Below are positions 8,434 through 16,351 of a DNA stretch of 25,833 nt, one piece after another; the stretch's first letter is position 1, and each line of letters starts with the position of its first letter. Source of the DNA: an uncultured Eubacterium sp. Its GTDB lineage: Bacteria > Bacillota > Clostridia > Peptostreptococcales > Anaerovoracaceae. The DNA lies in contig CALBGO010000018.1 of NCBI GenBank assembly GCA_937894585.1, positions 1 through 25,833 on the forward strand, in the 5' to 3' direction. The notes under the pieces were generated by a model. That model searched no databases. It was not told the DNA's origin and was given only the letters and a program-made list of their open reading frames with translations. The translations under genes were made by a program, and so were the position numbers.

Positions 8434-10995
8434 TTAACGATCAAAACTGTGCAGCCGTTCTATAACTGTTTCGTCCGAAGTTGCCTTATAAACAATGGCA
8501 GGAACGCTTAAACAAATTACAAAGATTGCTGCGATCAAACCAATGACAAGGAGAACAGGGTACTCGAACACCGCATAGTTTGCTATGTGGGGAACAGCAT
8601 CTGCCACCAGCAGCAGAAACGCATTGCCGAAGGTCATAATCAGCAGCGTAGAGATGAGGGCGTAAATACCGCCTTCCAAGGTCAGTATCTTCATAATCTG
8701 CTTTTTCGTTGTGCCGATGCTTTCCATAATGGCAAATTCATTTTTCCTTGCCACCACACCCGTCAGCATCACATTGACAAAGTTGATCAAACCGATGACA
8801 ATGAGCAGAATTGCGGCGCCGTTTCCAAGCAGGTTGACAGAATAGAACATCCTGTTAAACATTTCTTTCTGATTCACAGAAGATTTTAGCTGCCACTCCG
8901 ATGTGGTCAAAGTGCTGTTGATCGCCGCAAGTTTGCTGTCAATGCGTTCTAAATCGTTGAAATCCTTAATATCCACGCCGATAGCCGAAATAATCGGTTC
9001 TTTCGTCAGCCGTTCCATACCAGCCTGGCTGACAAAGATAATATTGGGTACAATATGAATGTCCTTGCGTCTGCCGATACTATCAGAAAGATTATTTTCA
9101 TAATCGCCATAGTAAAAAGCTCCGCCGATTTTGAAATCGGCTGCCTTGCCGTCTGTACTGTCGGCAGTCAAAGTAAGCGTTTTTCCTACTAATGCGGTAT
9201 TGGGCGCATTATATTCGGTATCTTTTCCTGCAATCGCTGTTTCGCCACGCTTGAATGCTTCCGTGTCAATAAGTGTATCCGGATGTTCGGCATTGTATTC
9301 TTCCAACGCCTTGTCATCATCAAGGGTTGTGACATAACAGCCATACTCGCCGGCATCAGCATATTTCTTCAGTGCCTCTACCATCTGTTCATAAGACTGC
9401 CCCTCTGATTTATATCTGCTGTCTTCATAATTGATTTTCATAAAGCCTTCTAAGGCATCTTCATCAAAATCAATTTCTGACCATACGGTTTTCTGCGTAT
9501 CTACCTTTTCAATACCGTCAATCTGTCCGATCTGTTCCACAAAATGTTCGTCAAACTGCGGTACTTCCTTGTTGGGCTGTTCAGCCTGCTCAAACTGAAT
9601 GTCGTTGTATTCAAAGTGATAATCCATATATGCCTTAATAAAATTTTCGGCATTCATACTTCTTATGACTCCATTCACACCTAAAATCATGGTGATTCCC
9701 ATAAACAGAGACATAAACACTAAGATCGCGCGCTTTTTGTCACGGAACACATTGTGAAACGCCATCACATGCAGCTTTCCGCCATTGGTGGAATTCCTGC
9801 TTTTTGTTTTCTTCGGTACAAAATTTTGAAACTTCAATGCTTCTATTGGTGAAATTTTTGCAGCCGCTTTTGCAGGGGCGTTACATGCAAACCAAACTGT
9901 TGCCGCTGAAAAGAGGATGGACAGAATATAGATAGATGGATGGAAAAATACTTCGGCATCCATCATCGATTTGCCCTGTTCAAAGCCCTCATTCAAAACA
10001 AAAGGCACAATGATAAAAGAAACAGCGGCAGCCGCTAAAATACCGACAGGAATACCGATGCAGGCAAACCTGAGCGCCTGTTTTTTTACGATGGATTTGA
10101 TCTGCGCCTGCGTTGTCCCAATGGTTTTCATCAGTCCGTAAAAACGGGTATCCTTTGATATGGAGATATACAAAACATTGTAAATGAGCAGATAACCGCT
10201 GCCGATGATAAAGAATACCAGAAGAGCTACCATTGCAATCACGGAACCGTTTGATTTTTCCATCGATACGGAACCGCTGAAAGACTGGTTTTCATTAAGT
10301 TCCACATCATTTTGAATACGGAGAAAATCATCTGGCAGCTTATTCAGCGATAAAGAGAGGACGCCGTCCTGCACCATTGTATAGCCCGCATTTTTGCAAT
10401 AACTTTCCGAAACAAAGCCCATTCCCGTGCCGGTATAGGAATGAAACCATCCGCTTAATTTGAAAGTTCTTTCCTGCCGGCCGTTTTTATCATAGTAGGA
10501 CAGAGGGATTTCCATATTCGGCTTCGGGTCTTTTATGCCGAGTTGTGAAAGTGCGTCCTCTGACAACATAATCTCATTTTCAGCTTCAGGATATTTCCCT
10601 TCTAAATCTTTGATTGCTTCTTTATAGTGTTTTTCCCATTCAATCGTGTCGTAATAGGAAAGTGCGATGGAAAGATCTCGTCCCTCATCGTTTTTTTCAG
10701 AAACCGAGCCGACCATGTACTGTGTACCGACGGTTTTAACATATTCTAAATCCCTGATCTGACGCTCCTGTTCTGCGGTCGGCATGGCTAAGGAAACATC
10801 AGCGGTCGTACCGGCTGTACGCACCTGCATTAACTTCATATTTTCTATATAGTTAATCCCCAGGCTGAACACTGTGGTAATCATAAAGGTGGTGAGAATA
10901 ACTGCAAACACCGCAAACAGATTTCGGGTGCGGTTTGCTTTCATCATTCCCTGTTCCACCTGCTTCACTGCTTTTTTATTCCGATTAGCGTGCAT
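8434..10995 (-). CDS. FtsX-type ABC transporter permease
   Basis: This 853-residue permease has a first membrane helix at about 25-45, a large extracytoplasmic region to about 250, and a three-helix FtsX block at about 250-385. A second N-terminal-like helix (about 425-445), another large extracytoplasmic domain (about 446-720) and a second three-helix block ending at about 845 follow. This is the two-FtsX layout of macrolide- or antimicrobial-peptide-type exporters partnered with two-component systems. The ATG at 10995 lies inside the end of the ATPase gene (11-bp overlap) with GGAGGT 7 nt upstream; the frame is open further to 11070, but without family support. The substrate is unknown: antimicrobial peptide resistance or envelope lipid sensing are reasonable guesses. 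Confidence 0.9.
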   Translation of the reverse strand: MHANRNKKAVKQVEQGMMKANRTRNLFAVFAVILTTFMITTVFSLGINYIENMKLMQVRTAGTTADVSLAMPTAEQERQIRDLEYVKTVGTQYMVGSVSEKNDEGRDLSIALSYYDTIEWEKHYKEAIKDLEGKYPEAENEIMLSEDALSQLGIKDPKPNMEIPLSYYDKNGRQERTFKLSGWFHSYTGTGMGFVSESYCKNAGYTMVQDGVLSLSLNKLPDDFLRIQNDVELNENQSFSGSVSMEKSNGSVIAMVALLVFFIIGSGYLLIYNVLYISISKDTRFYGLMKTIGTTQAQIKSIVKKQALRFACIGIPVGILAAAAVSFIIVPFVLNEGFEQGKSMMDAEVFFHPSIYILSILFSAATVWFACNAPAKAAAKISPIEALKFQNFVPKKTKSRNSTNGGKLHVMAFHNVFRDKKRAILVFMSLFMGITMILGVNGVIRSMNAENFIKAYMDYHFEYNDIQFEQAEQPNKEVPQFDEHFVEQIGQIDGIEKVDTQKTVWSEIDFDEDALEGFMKINYEDSRYKSEGQSYEQMVEALKKYADAGEYGCYVTTLDDDKALEEYNAEHPDTLIDTEAFKRGETAIAGKDTEYNAPNTALVGKTLTLTADSTDGKAADFKIGGAFYYGDYENNLSDSIGRRKDIHIVPNIIFVSQAGMERLTKEPIISAIGVDIKDFNDLERIDSKLAAINSTLTTSEWQLKSSVNQKEMFNRMFYSVNLLGNGAAILLIVIGLINFVNVMLTGVVARKNEFAIMESIGTTKKQIMKILTLEGGIYALISTLLIMTFGNAFLLLVADAVPHIANYAVFEYPVLLVIGLIAAIFVICLSVPAIVYKATSDETVIERLHSFDR

Positions 10996-11671
10996 AGCTG
11001 ACACCTCCCGAAACGACCCTTCCGTCCTCAATGCGAATGGTGCGGTCCGCCATCTGCGCAATTTCCTCATTATGCGTAATCATTACAGTGGTCTGGTGAA
11101 ACTGCCTGCTGACAGACTGCATCAGCAAAATAACATCCAAACCGGTTTTTGAGTCCAAATTTCCTGTCGGCTCATCGGCAAGGATCATAGCCGGTTTCGC
11201 TGCAAGCGCACGAGCAATTGCCACCCGCTGCTGCTGACCGCCGGACAGATTGTTCGGCATGTTCTTAAGCTTTTTCTCAAGACCGAGGGTATGAATTATC
11301 TCCCTGACAAAGTCTGTATCTGTTCTGCCCCCGTCAATTTCAATAGGATACACAATATTTTCATATACATTAAGAACCGGCAGCAAATTATAATTCTGAA
11401 AGATAAAGCCGATATTTCTGCGCCTGAAAATCGTCAGTTCCTCGTCTTTCATCTTCAGCAGATCCCTGCCCCGAATCGAGACACTTCCGGAAGTAGGGCG
11501 GTCCAGACCGCCAATCATATTCAGAAGTGTGGACTTGCCGCTGCCGGAAGTTCCGACTACGGCGACAAATTCACCTTCTTCCACGGCGATGGATACGCCG
11601 TCCAGCGCGCGAACCTCCCTTTCACCGCTTCCGTATATTTTTCGTAAATCGTTTGTTTCAAGTATTGCCAT
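10985..11671 (-). CDS. ABC transporter ATP-binding protein
   Basis: The 228-residue ATPase has Walker A GTSGSGKST (about 40-48), a Q-loop in FIFQNYNLLP, signature LSGGQQQRVAIARAL, Walker B MILADEPTGNLDS and the switch His in MITHNEEIA. The sequence is of the LolD/MacB/BceA subgroup that pairs with FtsX-type permeases. AGGAGG lies 7 nt before the ATG. It is the first gene of the four-gene operon, and its stop overlaps the permease start. Confidence 0.95.
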   Translation of the reverse strand: MAILETNDLRKIYGSGEREVRALDGVSIAVEEGEFVAVVGTSGSGKSTLLNMIGGLDRPTSGSVSIRGRDLLKMKDEELTIFRRRNIGFIFQNYNLLPVLNVYENIVYPIEIDGGRTDTDFVREIIHTLGLEKKLKNMPNNLSGGQQQRVAIARALAAKPAMILADEPTGNLDSKTGLDVILLMQSVSRQFHQTTVMITHNEEIAQMADRTIRIEDGRVVSGGVSYAR

Positions 11672-11704
11672 CTCTAACCCTCCTGTTTTCTATTTACAGG
11701 TTTA

Positions 11705-11737
11705 AGTATAGCAGGCACTTCTTACAATCTTATTACA
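11705..11737 (-). promoter_or_regulatory. Promoter with direct repeats, likely response-regulator activated
   Basis: On the minus strand a TATACT -10 (11705-11710) lacks a good -35. In the -35 zone the element TGTAA occurs twice exactly 11 bp apart (plus-strand TTACA at 11722-11726 and 11733-11737). Direct repeats at about one helical turn are typical OmpR-family binding sites, so autoregulation by the operon's own regulator is inferred. Confidence 0.45.
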
Positions 11738-11742
11738 GCCGC

Positions 11743-11778
11743 AAAAAAAGTTGCTTTTCTTTAGACTCGAAAAGCAAC
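11743..11778 (-). terminator. Intrinsic terminator of the DUF2871 gene
   Basis: The minus-strand hairpin has 10-bp arms GTTGCTTTTC and GAAAAGCAAC (11750-11759 with 11769-11778), followed by seven U residues (11743-11749). Confidence 0.88.
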
Positions 11779-11831
11779 ATACAGTACCTGTTTTCCCCAT
11801 GGCAATACAGTTTTTCCGAACTGCCGGCAAA

Positions 11832-12239
11832 TCACTTTACGGCGTTTCGTATCTGAAGCAGAGTCAGCACAATTCCGATTCCCAGCAAAATATGACCGAC
11901 CCCTGCAATGCCCGAAATCGATGCATCTGCCGCTGCTGAAAGCTGCGTTCCGACTACCTGCAGCACACCTCTTGTCAGAAACATCACACAGGTCAGGTTC
12001 AGTCCTGCCTGGTAAACAGTCAGCGCGCGGCCTGTCTTTCTTTCATCAAATTGAAAATTCTTTTTCAGCAGCAGAAGCAGCAGAAAAAACGCTGTTCCCA
12101 GTACAAAGTAATGCGTATGTACAACAGAAAGTACGGTTTCTCCTGTAAACCCGCTGAGTTTTGTAAACTCACGGTAAAAAACACCGCCTGCCATAGCCAT
12201 TACTGCATAAAACAATGCCGTATTTACATATCGTTTCAT
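11832..12239 (-). CDS. DUF2871-family membrane protein
   Basis: The 135-residue protein has four predicted membrane helices and matches the DUF2871 pattern: an N-terminal NTALFYAVMAMAGGVFYREF segment, then the conserved SVVHTHYFVLG with two His residues at about 41 and 43. The paired histidines suggest heme or metal binding, but the family's function is unknown. The ATG at 12239 is chosen over 12263 because GAAGGAG lies between the two, and the family N-terminus begins at 12239. It ends 54 bp before a strong terminator. I could not identify a convincing promoter in the 107 bp (12264-12370) upstream, so it may be read from the dehydrogenase operon. Confidence 0.85.
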   Translation of the reverse strand: MKRYVNTALFYAVMAMAGGVFYREFTKLSGFTGETVLSVVHTHYFVLGTAFFLLLLLLKKNFQFDERKTGRALTVYQAGLNLTCVMFLTRGVLQVVGTQLSAAADASISGIAGVGHILLGIGIVLTLLQIRNAVK

Positions 12240-12370
12240 AATTATAGTTTCTCCTTCATCCAATTATATTCTCATATATAGATCCCTACGCCATCTTTTT
12301 CTTCAAAAATGGATTCTCACTTTACAGTCCGATACCGCATTCCGCAGCTTTTATCGCCTGTTTTCAATCT

Positions 12371-12988
12371 CTATTCTTCACAGGATTTTCCTTTCATCCA
12401 GTACGGCAAAGGGGCGGTTTCCCCCTTCGCCAAAGGTACGATCACATCTGTGCGTGTTTCCCCGTAAATTTTTTTATGCTGCAGCATAACCTGCTTTAGA
12501 TTTTCGGGAACGGATTCATAAGACATCGCGTCAAACCGCATTCCACAGGTTGCCATCTCGTACATTTTTACCCAGCCGTTGCGGCGATAAAACTGCACTC
12601 TTCTCTTTCTGATTTCATTTTCCGCTGAACCGTCACATTCGATTGGCGTTTCGGATTCTAAAATCAGACAGATATCCGGATTTTCCTCCAGCGCAATCAC
12701 ATCCTCTTTGATCCGCTTCAGAATATCTTTACCGACACCCCGGTTCCGCAAAGATTCGGGCACACCCAAATAGTCTAAAAGATATACAAAATTCTCTTTG
12801 TGTTTCCAAATGGTTGCATACCCCATAACAGTTCCTGCTTCTTCATATACTATGACGTCATATTTTCCGTTTCTGTTCAGGGCAATCATATCTTCCAGCG
12901 GTTTGATTTCGTTCACCGGAAAATCTCTTAAAAGATGCTGTTCATACCAGTCCTTATAGTCCTCTGCACACAGTCTCCTTCTGTTCAT
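12371..12988 (-). CDS. GNAT-family N-acetyltransferase
   Basis: The 205-residue protein has a GNAT fold: a central strand region GTVMGYATIW, then strand 4 LLDYLGVPESL and the acetyl-CoA pyrophosphate loop RNRGVG (about 81-86), with a C-terminal RRVQFYRRNGW helix-strand typical of the family. The acceptor is unknown. The ATG has GGGAG 8 nt upstream. It follows the dehydrogenase gene by 18 bp and is probably co-transcribed with it. Confidence 0.85.
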   Translation of the reverse strand: MNRRRLCAEDYKDWYEQHLLRDFPVNEIKPLEDMIALNRNGKYDVIVYEEAGTVMGYATIWKHKENFVYLLDYLGVPESLRNRGVGKDILKRIKEDVIALEENPDICLILESETPIECDGSAENEIRKRRVQFYRRNGWVKMYEMATCGMRFDAMSYESVPENLKQVMLQHKKIYGETRTDVIVPLAKGETAPLPYWMKGKSCEE

Positions 12989-13006
12989 CTTAATACTCCC
13001 TTCACA

Positions 13007-14041
13007 CTATGCTCTGACTGCGATTTTAATCACACCGTCCAAATGGTTTTCAAAGATTCTGTAGGCCTCTTCAATCTCCGCCAGCGAAAACCTGTGGGTA
13101 ATCAACGGTGTCGTATCTATTTTCCCCGCTTCAATAAGCTTCAAAATTTCTTCACAGTCACAGCCGTCAACACCGCCGGTCTTAAAGGTCAGGTTTTTTC
13201 CGTACATCTGCGGCAGCGGCAGCACCTGCGGTTCATCATACAGCGCAACGATGGTCACAACAGCATTAGGGCGAGCACACTTCCACGCCAAAGCAAAGGT
13301 ATCCCGACTTCCCGCCACTTCCAGTACAACATCCGCGCCGCCGTGATCGGATTTTTTTCGAGTGAATTCCTCACAGTCCTCCGGTGTACATACAAGTACT
13401 TCCGGATAATGCTTCTGCACGAACTGCCGTCTTTTCTCATCCTTTTCACATACAATGATCCGTTTCGGCTTTTTCAGCATGACACAGAGCAGGGTACAGA
13501 TGCCTGTCGGACCTGCACCGATAATCAGCACCGTATCGTCCGGCTGAATCTCCGAAATCCGCGCAGCCCAAAACCCTGTTGCCAGCACATCGCCTACAAA
13601 AAGCGCCTGCTCATCTGTCACGCTGTCCGGAATTTTGTTCAGTCCCTGATCCGCATAAGGCACCCTCACATATTCAGCTTGTCCGCCGTCAATACGGCAG
13701 CCCAGCGCCCAGCCTCCGTTCTCATCCTCACAATTATTCACATAGCCATTCTGACAGAAAAAGCATTCACCGCAAAAGGTTTCCACATTGACGGTCACAC
13801 GATCACCGGGCCGTACCCTGCAGACCGCTTCTCCGACCTGCTCCACCACACCTACCATCTCGTGTCCCACTGTGATGCCCAAAACAGCCCGCGGCACACT
13901 GCCGTGCTTGATATGTAAATCACTGGTGCAGATGGAACTGAGTGTGATGCGCACGATTGCGTCGCGTGAATCTTTCAAAACGGGTTTCTCCTTTTCCGTC
14001 AGCCCAAATTTTCCGTGTTCTATATAAGTTAATGCCTGCAT
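13007..14041 (-). CDS. Zinc-dependent medium-chain alcohol dehydrogenase
   Basis: The 344-residue enzyme is a zinc MDR family dehydrogenase. The N-terminal catalytic domain has the active-site Zn ligand Cys 38 in SICTSDLH and the GHE motif at 59-61. It also has a full structural-zinc lobe with Cys 90, 93, 96 and 104. The nucleotide-binding domain has GAGPTG at 175-180, and a Glu at the end of the second strand (IIVCEK) suggests NAD rather than NADP. The exact alcohol or polyol substrate is not readable. The ATG at 14041 is supported by GGAGG 6 nt upstream and a TTGCTT-N17-TATAAT promoter; a frame extending to 14218 runs through the promoter and is rejected. It is first in an operon with the GNAT gene. 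Confidence 0.92.
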   Translation of the reverse strand: MQALTYIEHGKFGLTEKEKPVLKDSRDAIVRITLSSICTSDLHIKHGSVPRAVLGITVGHEMVGVVEQVGEAVCRVRPGDRVTVNVETFCGECFFCQNGYVNNCEDENGGWALGCRIDGGQAEYVRVPYADQGLNKIPDSVTDEQALFVGDVLATGFWAARISEIQPDDTVLIIGAGPTGICTLLCVMLKKPKRIIVCEKDEKRRQFVQKHYPEVLVCTPEDCEEFTRKKSDHGGADVVLEVAGSRDTFALAWKCARPNAVVTIVALYDEPQVLPLPQMYGKNLTFKTGGVDGCDCEEILKLIEAGKIDTTPLITHRFSLAEIEEAYRIFENHLDGVIKIAVRA

Positions 14042-14078
14042 ACTCGTCCTCCCAATCGCGTTTTCAAAGTATACCCTT

Positions 14079-14107
14079 ATTATATCGTTAAGGTTCAAAA
14101 AAAGCAA
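14079..14107 (-). promoter_or_regulatory. Promoter of the dehydrogenase-GNAT operon
   Basis: On the minus strand TTGCTT (14102-14107), 17 nt, then TATAAT (14079-14084), 37 bp before the ATG at 14041. Confidence 0.7.
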
Positions 14108-14125
14108 AAGCTTATGAAACCTCCG

Positions 14126-14156
14126 GACAAAACAGCCGTCATATCCGAAAACGGCT
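14126..14156 (-). terminator. Hairpin with short U-tract, possible terminator
   Basis: AGCCGT and ACGGCT pair (14134-14139 with 14151-14156); on the minus strand GUUUUG follows. It may help end the transcript from the transporter operon just before the dehydrogenase promoter. Confidence 0.35.
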
Positions 14157-14176
14157 TGTATACACACCGTTTCCTC

Positions 14177-14193
14177 TGCGGTATCATACCGCA
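14177..14193. repeat. 17-bp perfect palindrome
   Basis: TGCGGTAT and ATACCGCA flank a single central C. It sits between two terminator-like hairpins in a 454-bp gap, about 70 bp upstream of the dehydrogenase -35. It could be an operator or part of a terminator cluster; nothing more can be said. Confidence 0.4.
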
Positions 14194-14226
14194 AAGCAGC
14201 AATTTCATAAAGCCGCAAAAAGATGT

Positions 14227-14263
14227 AAGCCTGTCACCATTTACAGCAATGATGGACAGGCTT
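14227..14263 (-). terminator. Probable terminator of the M24-transporter operon
   Basis: Arms AAGCCTGTC and GACAGGCTT give a 9-bp stem (14227-14235 with 14255-14263). On the minus strand a run of five U residues follows after five bases. It lies 230 bp past the transporter stop. Confidence 0.5.
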
Positions 14264-14301
14264 AACGAACGCTTTGTTATAATAACGGATCATGATTATT
14301 T

Positions 14302-14373
14302 TCAGTTTTTCCTATCTTCATTCCACAGGTCAATCTCCTGCGGGAATGGTATATTCTGCGATGCGCGCACCAA
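14302..14373 (-). CDS. Possible 23-residue small ORF, unknown
   Basis: A TTG-initiated frame (GTG also possible at 14370) encodes 23 residues and has an AGGGAGG ribosome binding site about 10 nt upstream. The product is hydrophilic with an internal IPFPQEIDLWNEDRKN stretch that looks protein-like. It lies within the 454-bp gap downstream of the transporter. No family is recognised, and it may be chance or the remnant of a longer gene. Confidence 0.2.
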   Translation of the reverse strand: MVRASQNIPFPQEIDLWNEDRKN

Positions 14374-14495
14374 TCCGTGTCAGCCTCCCTTTCTTTGCCG
14401 CCGAAACGCAGTAATCTCAAGGTTTTTAATCAGTGTTTCGTTATAAAAAGCTGACACCGTATTTTTTAAGAATGCCTGTTTTATCGCAGCAAATC

Positions 14496-15671
14496 TTACA
14501 GCATTCCGCCGAAAACCCCGGCAAGAACGGTCGCAAAGCTTCCGGTTACAAAGCCTGCGATATTCATCTTCGGCAGCAGATAGTTTTCGATAATCTGTCT
14601 CTCTTCTTCGTTTTCTGCCGTTACTTCTGCAACTTCTTTAGACAGATACATCGTTGCAGGGAATCCGTACATACAGGTCAGACACATTACAACAGCCAGG
14701 TTCGGTTCAATTTTGAATATTTTACCGCAGATAAAGCCTGTAATGCATCCGAAAAATGTGCCGACGCACAGAACAAAGACAATTGGCTTAATCAGCGCGA
14801 GTACATCTGACGGCGAACAGGTTGCAAAGTCTGAGAACAGGATAATCACGCAGGCAAACATAATAAATCCGGATGCGTGTGTTTTTCCCAGTGTATCGAT
14901 GTCCAGAAATCCCAGTTCTGTAAAGATGGTGCCCATAATCAGCGCAACGATGATATAGCTTATATTAATACCGGTCAATTCCAGTAAAATTGCGGAAAAA
15001 TAATAACTTACCACGCCGACAGCGCCCAGCTTCATCAGATGGAAGGAAGGTCTGTCGAAGGATTCCGGAAAGTGAATTAATTTCTTTCTGGCTGCGGCAG
15101 TATTATCCAGAACTGCGCTGCTGTACAAAGCAAACTCTTCCTTGTTATTTTTAAAAGCTCTGCCCGCTCTTTTCAGGAACTGAGACGATACAGGAATCCC
15201 TACAAGAGCCTGCAGACCCAAAAGCAAAGTAATATATACGGTCAGATCTTCTTTTCCCTTTTCTTCGAGGATGGTTTTCATCGCAACGCAGGCTGCTGTA
15301 CCGCCTCCGAAAATCGGCGTTCCGGCCAGCACCAGATCTTTACCGATGATAAACTGACCGGCAAATACCAGCGCAAAGCAGGCGGCAGTCAGAGCGATAA
15401 TGGATACACATACGGTTTTCCACTGTCTTTTCAGCTCTGCAAAATCGATCATATTACCCATACCTACAATCAGCAGAGTAATCACAATTCCCGAAATCGG
15501 CAGGATGCCGGACACTTCGTAAATATCGGACGGAAGACCGATCCAAAAACCAATCAGCAATACAACTGCGACAAACAGAACCACGTCTATATTCGCCTTT
15601 GTTTTCACAGCAACATATTCACCGACTGTGAATATCAGTACAAATATTGTAAAAGCCAGAATATCAGGCAT
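14496..15671 (-). CDS. Multi-pass membrane transporter, family uncertain
   Basis: The 391-residue protein has about ten membrane helices, with Gly-rich re-entrant-like segments. The clearest is PIFGGGTAACVAMKTI at about 119-134, with a second broken helix near residues 330-345 (CMYGFPATMYLS), which suggests an inverted-repeat secondary transporter. It resembles the general layout of DUF819-type or glutamate:sodium-symporter-like carriers, but I cannot assign it firmly. AGGAGG lies 6 nt before the ATG. It is third in an operon after an M24 peptidase and a cyclophilin-like protein, so a role in moving amino acids or small peptides is a reasonable inference. Confidence 0.75.
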   Translation of the reverse strand: MPDILAFTIFVLIFTVGEYVAVKTKANIDVVLFVAVVLLIGFWIGLPSDIYEVSGILPISGIVITLLIVGMGNMIDFAELKRQWKTVCVSIIALTAACFALVFAGQFIIGKDLVLAGTPIFGGGTAACVAMKTILEEKGKEDLTVYITLLLGLQALVGIPVSSQFLKRAGRAFKNNKEEFALYSSAVLDNTAAARKKLIHFPESFDRPSFHLMKLGAVGVVSYYFSAILLELTGINISYIIVALIMGTIFTELGFLDIDTLGKTHASGFIMFACVIILFSDFATCSPSDVLALIKPIVFVLCVGTFFGCITGFICGKIFKIEPNLAVVMCLTCMYGFPATMYLSKEVAEVTAENEEERQIIENYLLPKMNIAGFVTGSFATVLAGVFGGML

Positions 15672-15725
15672 ATGACACCTCCTATAATTTCAATTATGTC
15701 TTTCTCTTTCTTCTATACACAATAC

Positions 15726-16304
15726 CTATTCAGCAAATACCGGCCAGTTATCCGGAATCTGCGCAGGAAAGATTTTATCCGGCTCCGGATAAGATTCTCC
15801 AAAGGTTTCGATTTCAACCCGCACCATAATTTCTGCTCTTCTCGGCACATTGATTTCCACCGGTTCAAAAGGATTCGGATAAGTTTCCACCTTTTCCATT
15901 CGCCAAAGCTCCTCCATGCCTTCTGTCACCTGCGCAAATACAGGACATTTTCCGGTCAGCTCCTCTACCGTTCGTAAAGGAAAGAAAAACTCGGTTCCGG
16001 CGATCTCTTCATCAGAAAAGTATCCCAGACACACATCACCGGGTTCCGGCGTCTTGATCTGTCCCCCGCACTCTTCTGCAATCCGGTTCGGCAGGAAATA
16101 CTGACATTCCTTTCGGAAAAAGGCATTGTAGCTGGCATCGATCCATGATCCCGGCACAATACGCTGAATGGCAAAATGATTGTAATATCCTTTTTCTGCA
16201 GCGCTGATAAAGCTGCATACTTCGTTATACGCATAGTCGGGCCGCAGCTCCATGACAATCTTCTTGCCATTATTAAGGTGTATCGTTGCAATAGGATTAC
16301 GCAT
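15726..16304 (-). CDS. Divergent cyclophilin-like (peptidylprolyl isomerase) protein
   Basis: The 192-residue protein matches the cyclophilin order: strand ATIHLNNGKKIVMELRPDYA, the helix containing FISAAEKGYY, the core NHFAIQRIVPG (about 42-52), a degraded GSQFF counterpart at GTEFFFP (about 103-109) and VFAQVTEGME in place of VFGxVxxGMD (about 122-131). The usual QGGD loop is missing and replaced by a short SWIDAS stretch, so isomerase activity is uncertain. There is no signal peptide, so it is probably cytoplasmic. The ATG at 16304 has AAGGAG 8 nt upstream; a longer frame to 16349 lacks such a site. It sits between the M24 peptidase (47-bp gap) and the transporter (54-bp gap). Confidence 0.75.
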   Translation of the reverse strand: MRNPIATIHLNNGKKIVMELRPDYAYNEVCSFISAAEKGYYNHFAIQRIVPGSWIDASYNAFFRKECQYFLPNRIAEECGGQIKTPEPGDVCLGYFSDEEIAGTEFFFPLRTVEELTGKCPVFAQVTEGMEELWRMEKVETYPNPFEPVEINVPRRAEIMVRVEIETFGESYPEPDKIFPAQIPDNWPVFAE

Positions 16305-16351
16305 TTTCTCTTCTCCTTGTCTCTTAAATTCCGCAGAAATTCTGTTCAAAA

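Noticed and set aside
11832..12263. Promoter TATAAT at 12263-12268 for the DUF2871 gene
   Set aside because: Initiation there would fall on the ribosome binding site, and no -35 element is present.
12935..13918. Long plus-strand frame of 327 residues
   Set aside because: It is antisense to the clearly recognisable alcohol dehydrogenase and has no domain or ribosome binding site.
14042..14218. N-terminal extension of the alcohol dehydrogenase to 14218
   Set aside because: It runs through the promoter and has no family support; ATG 14041 has a ribosome binding site.
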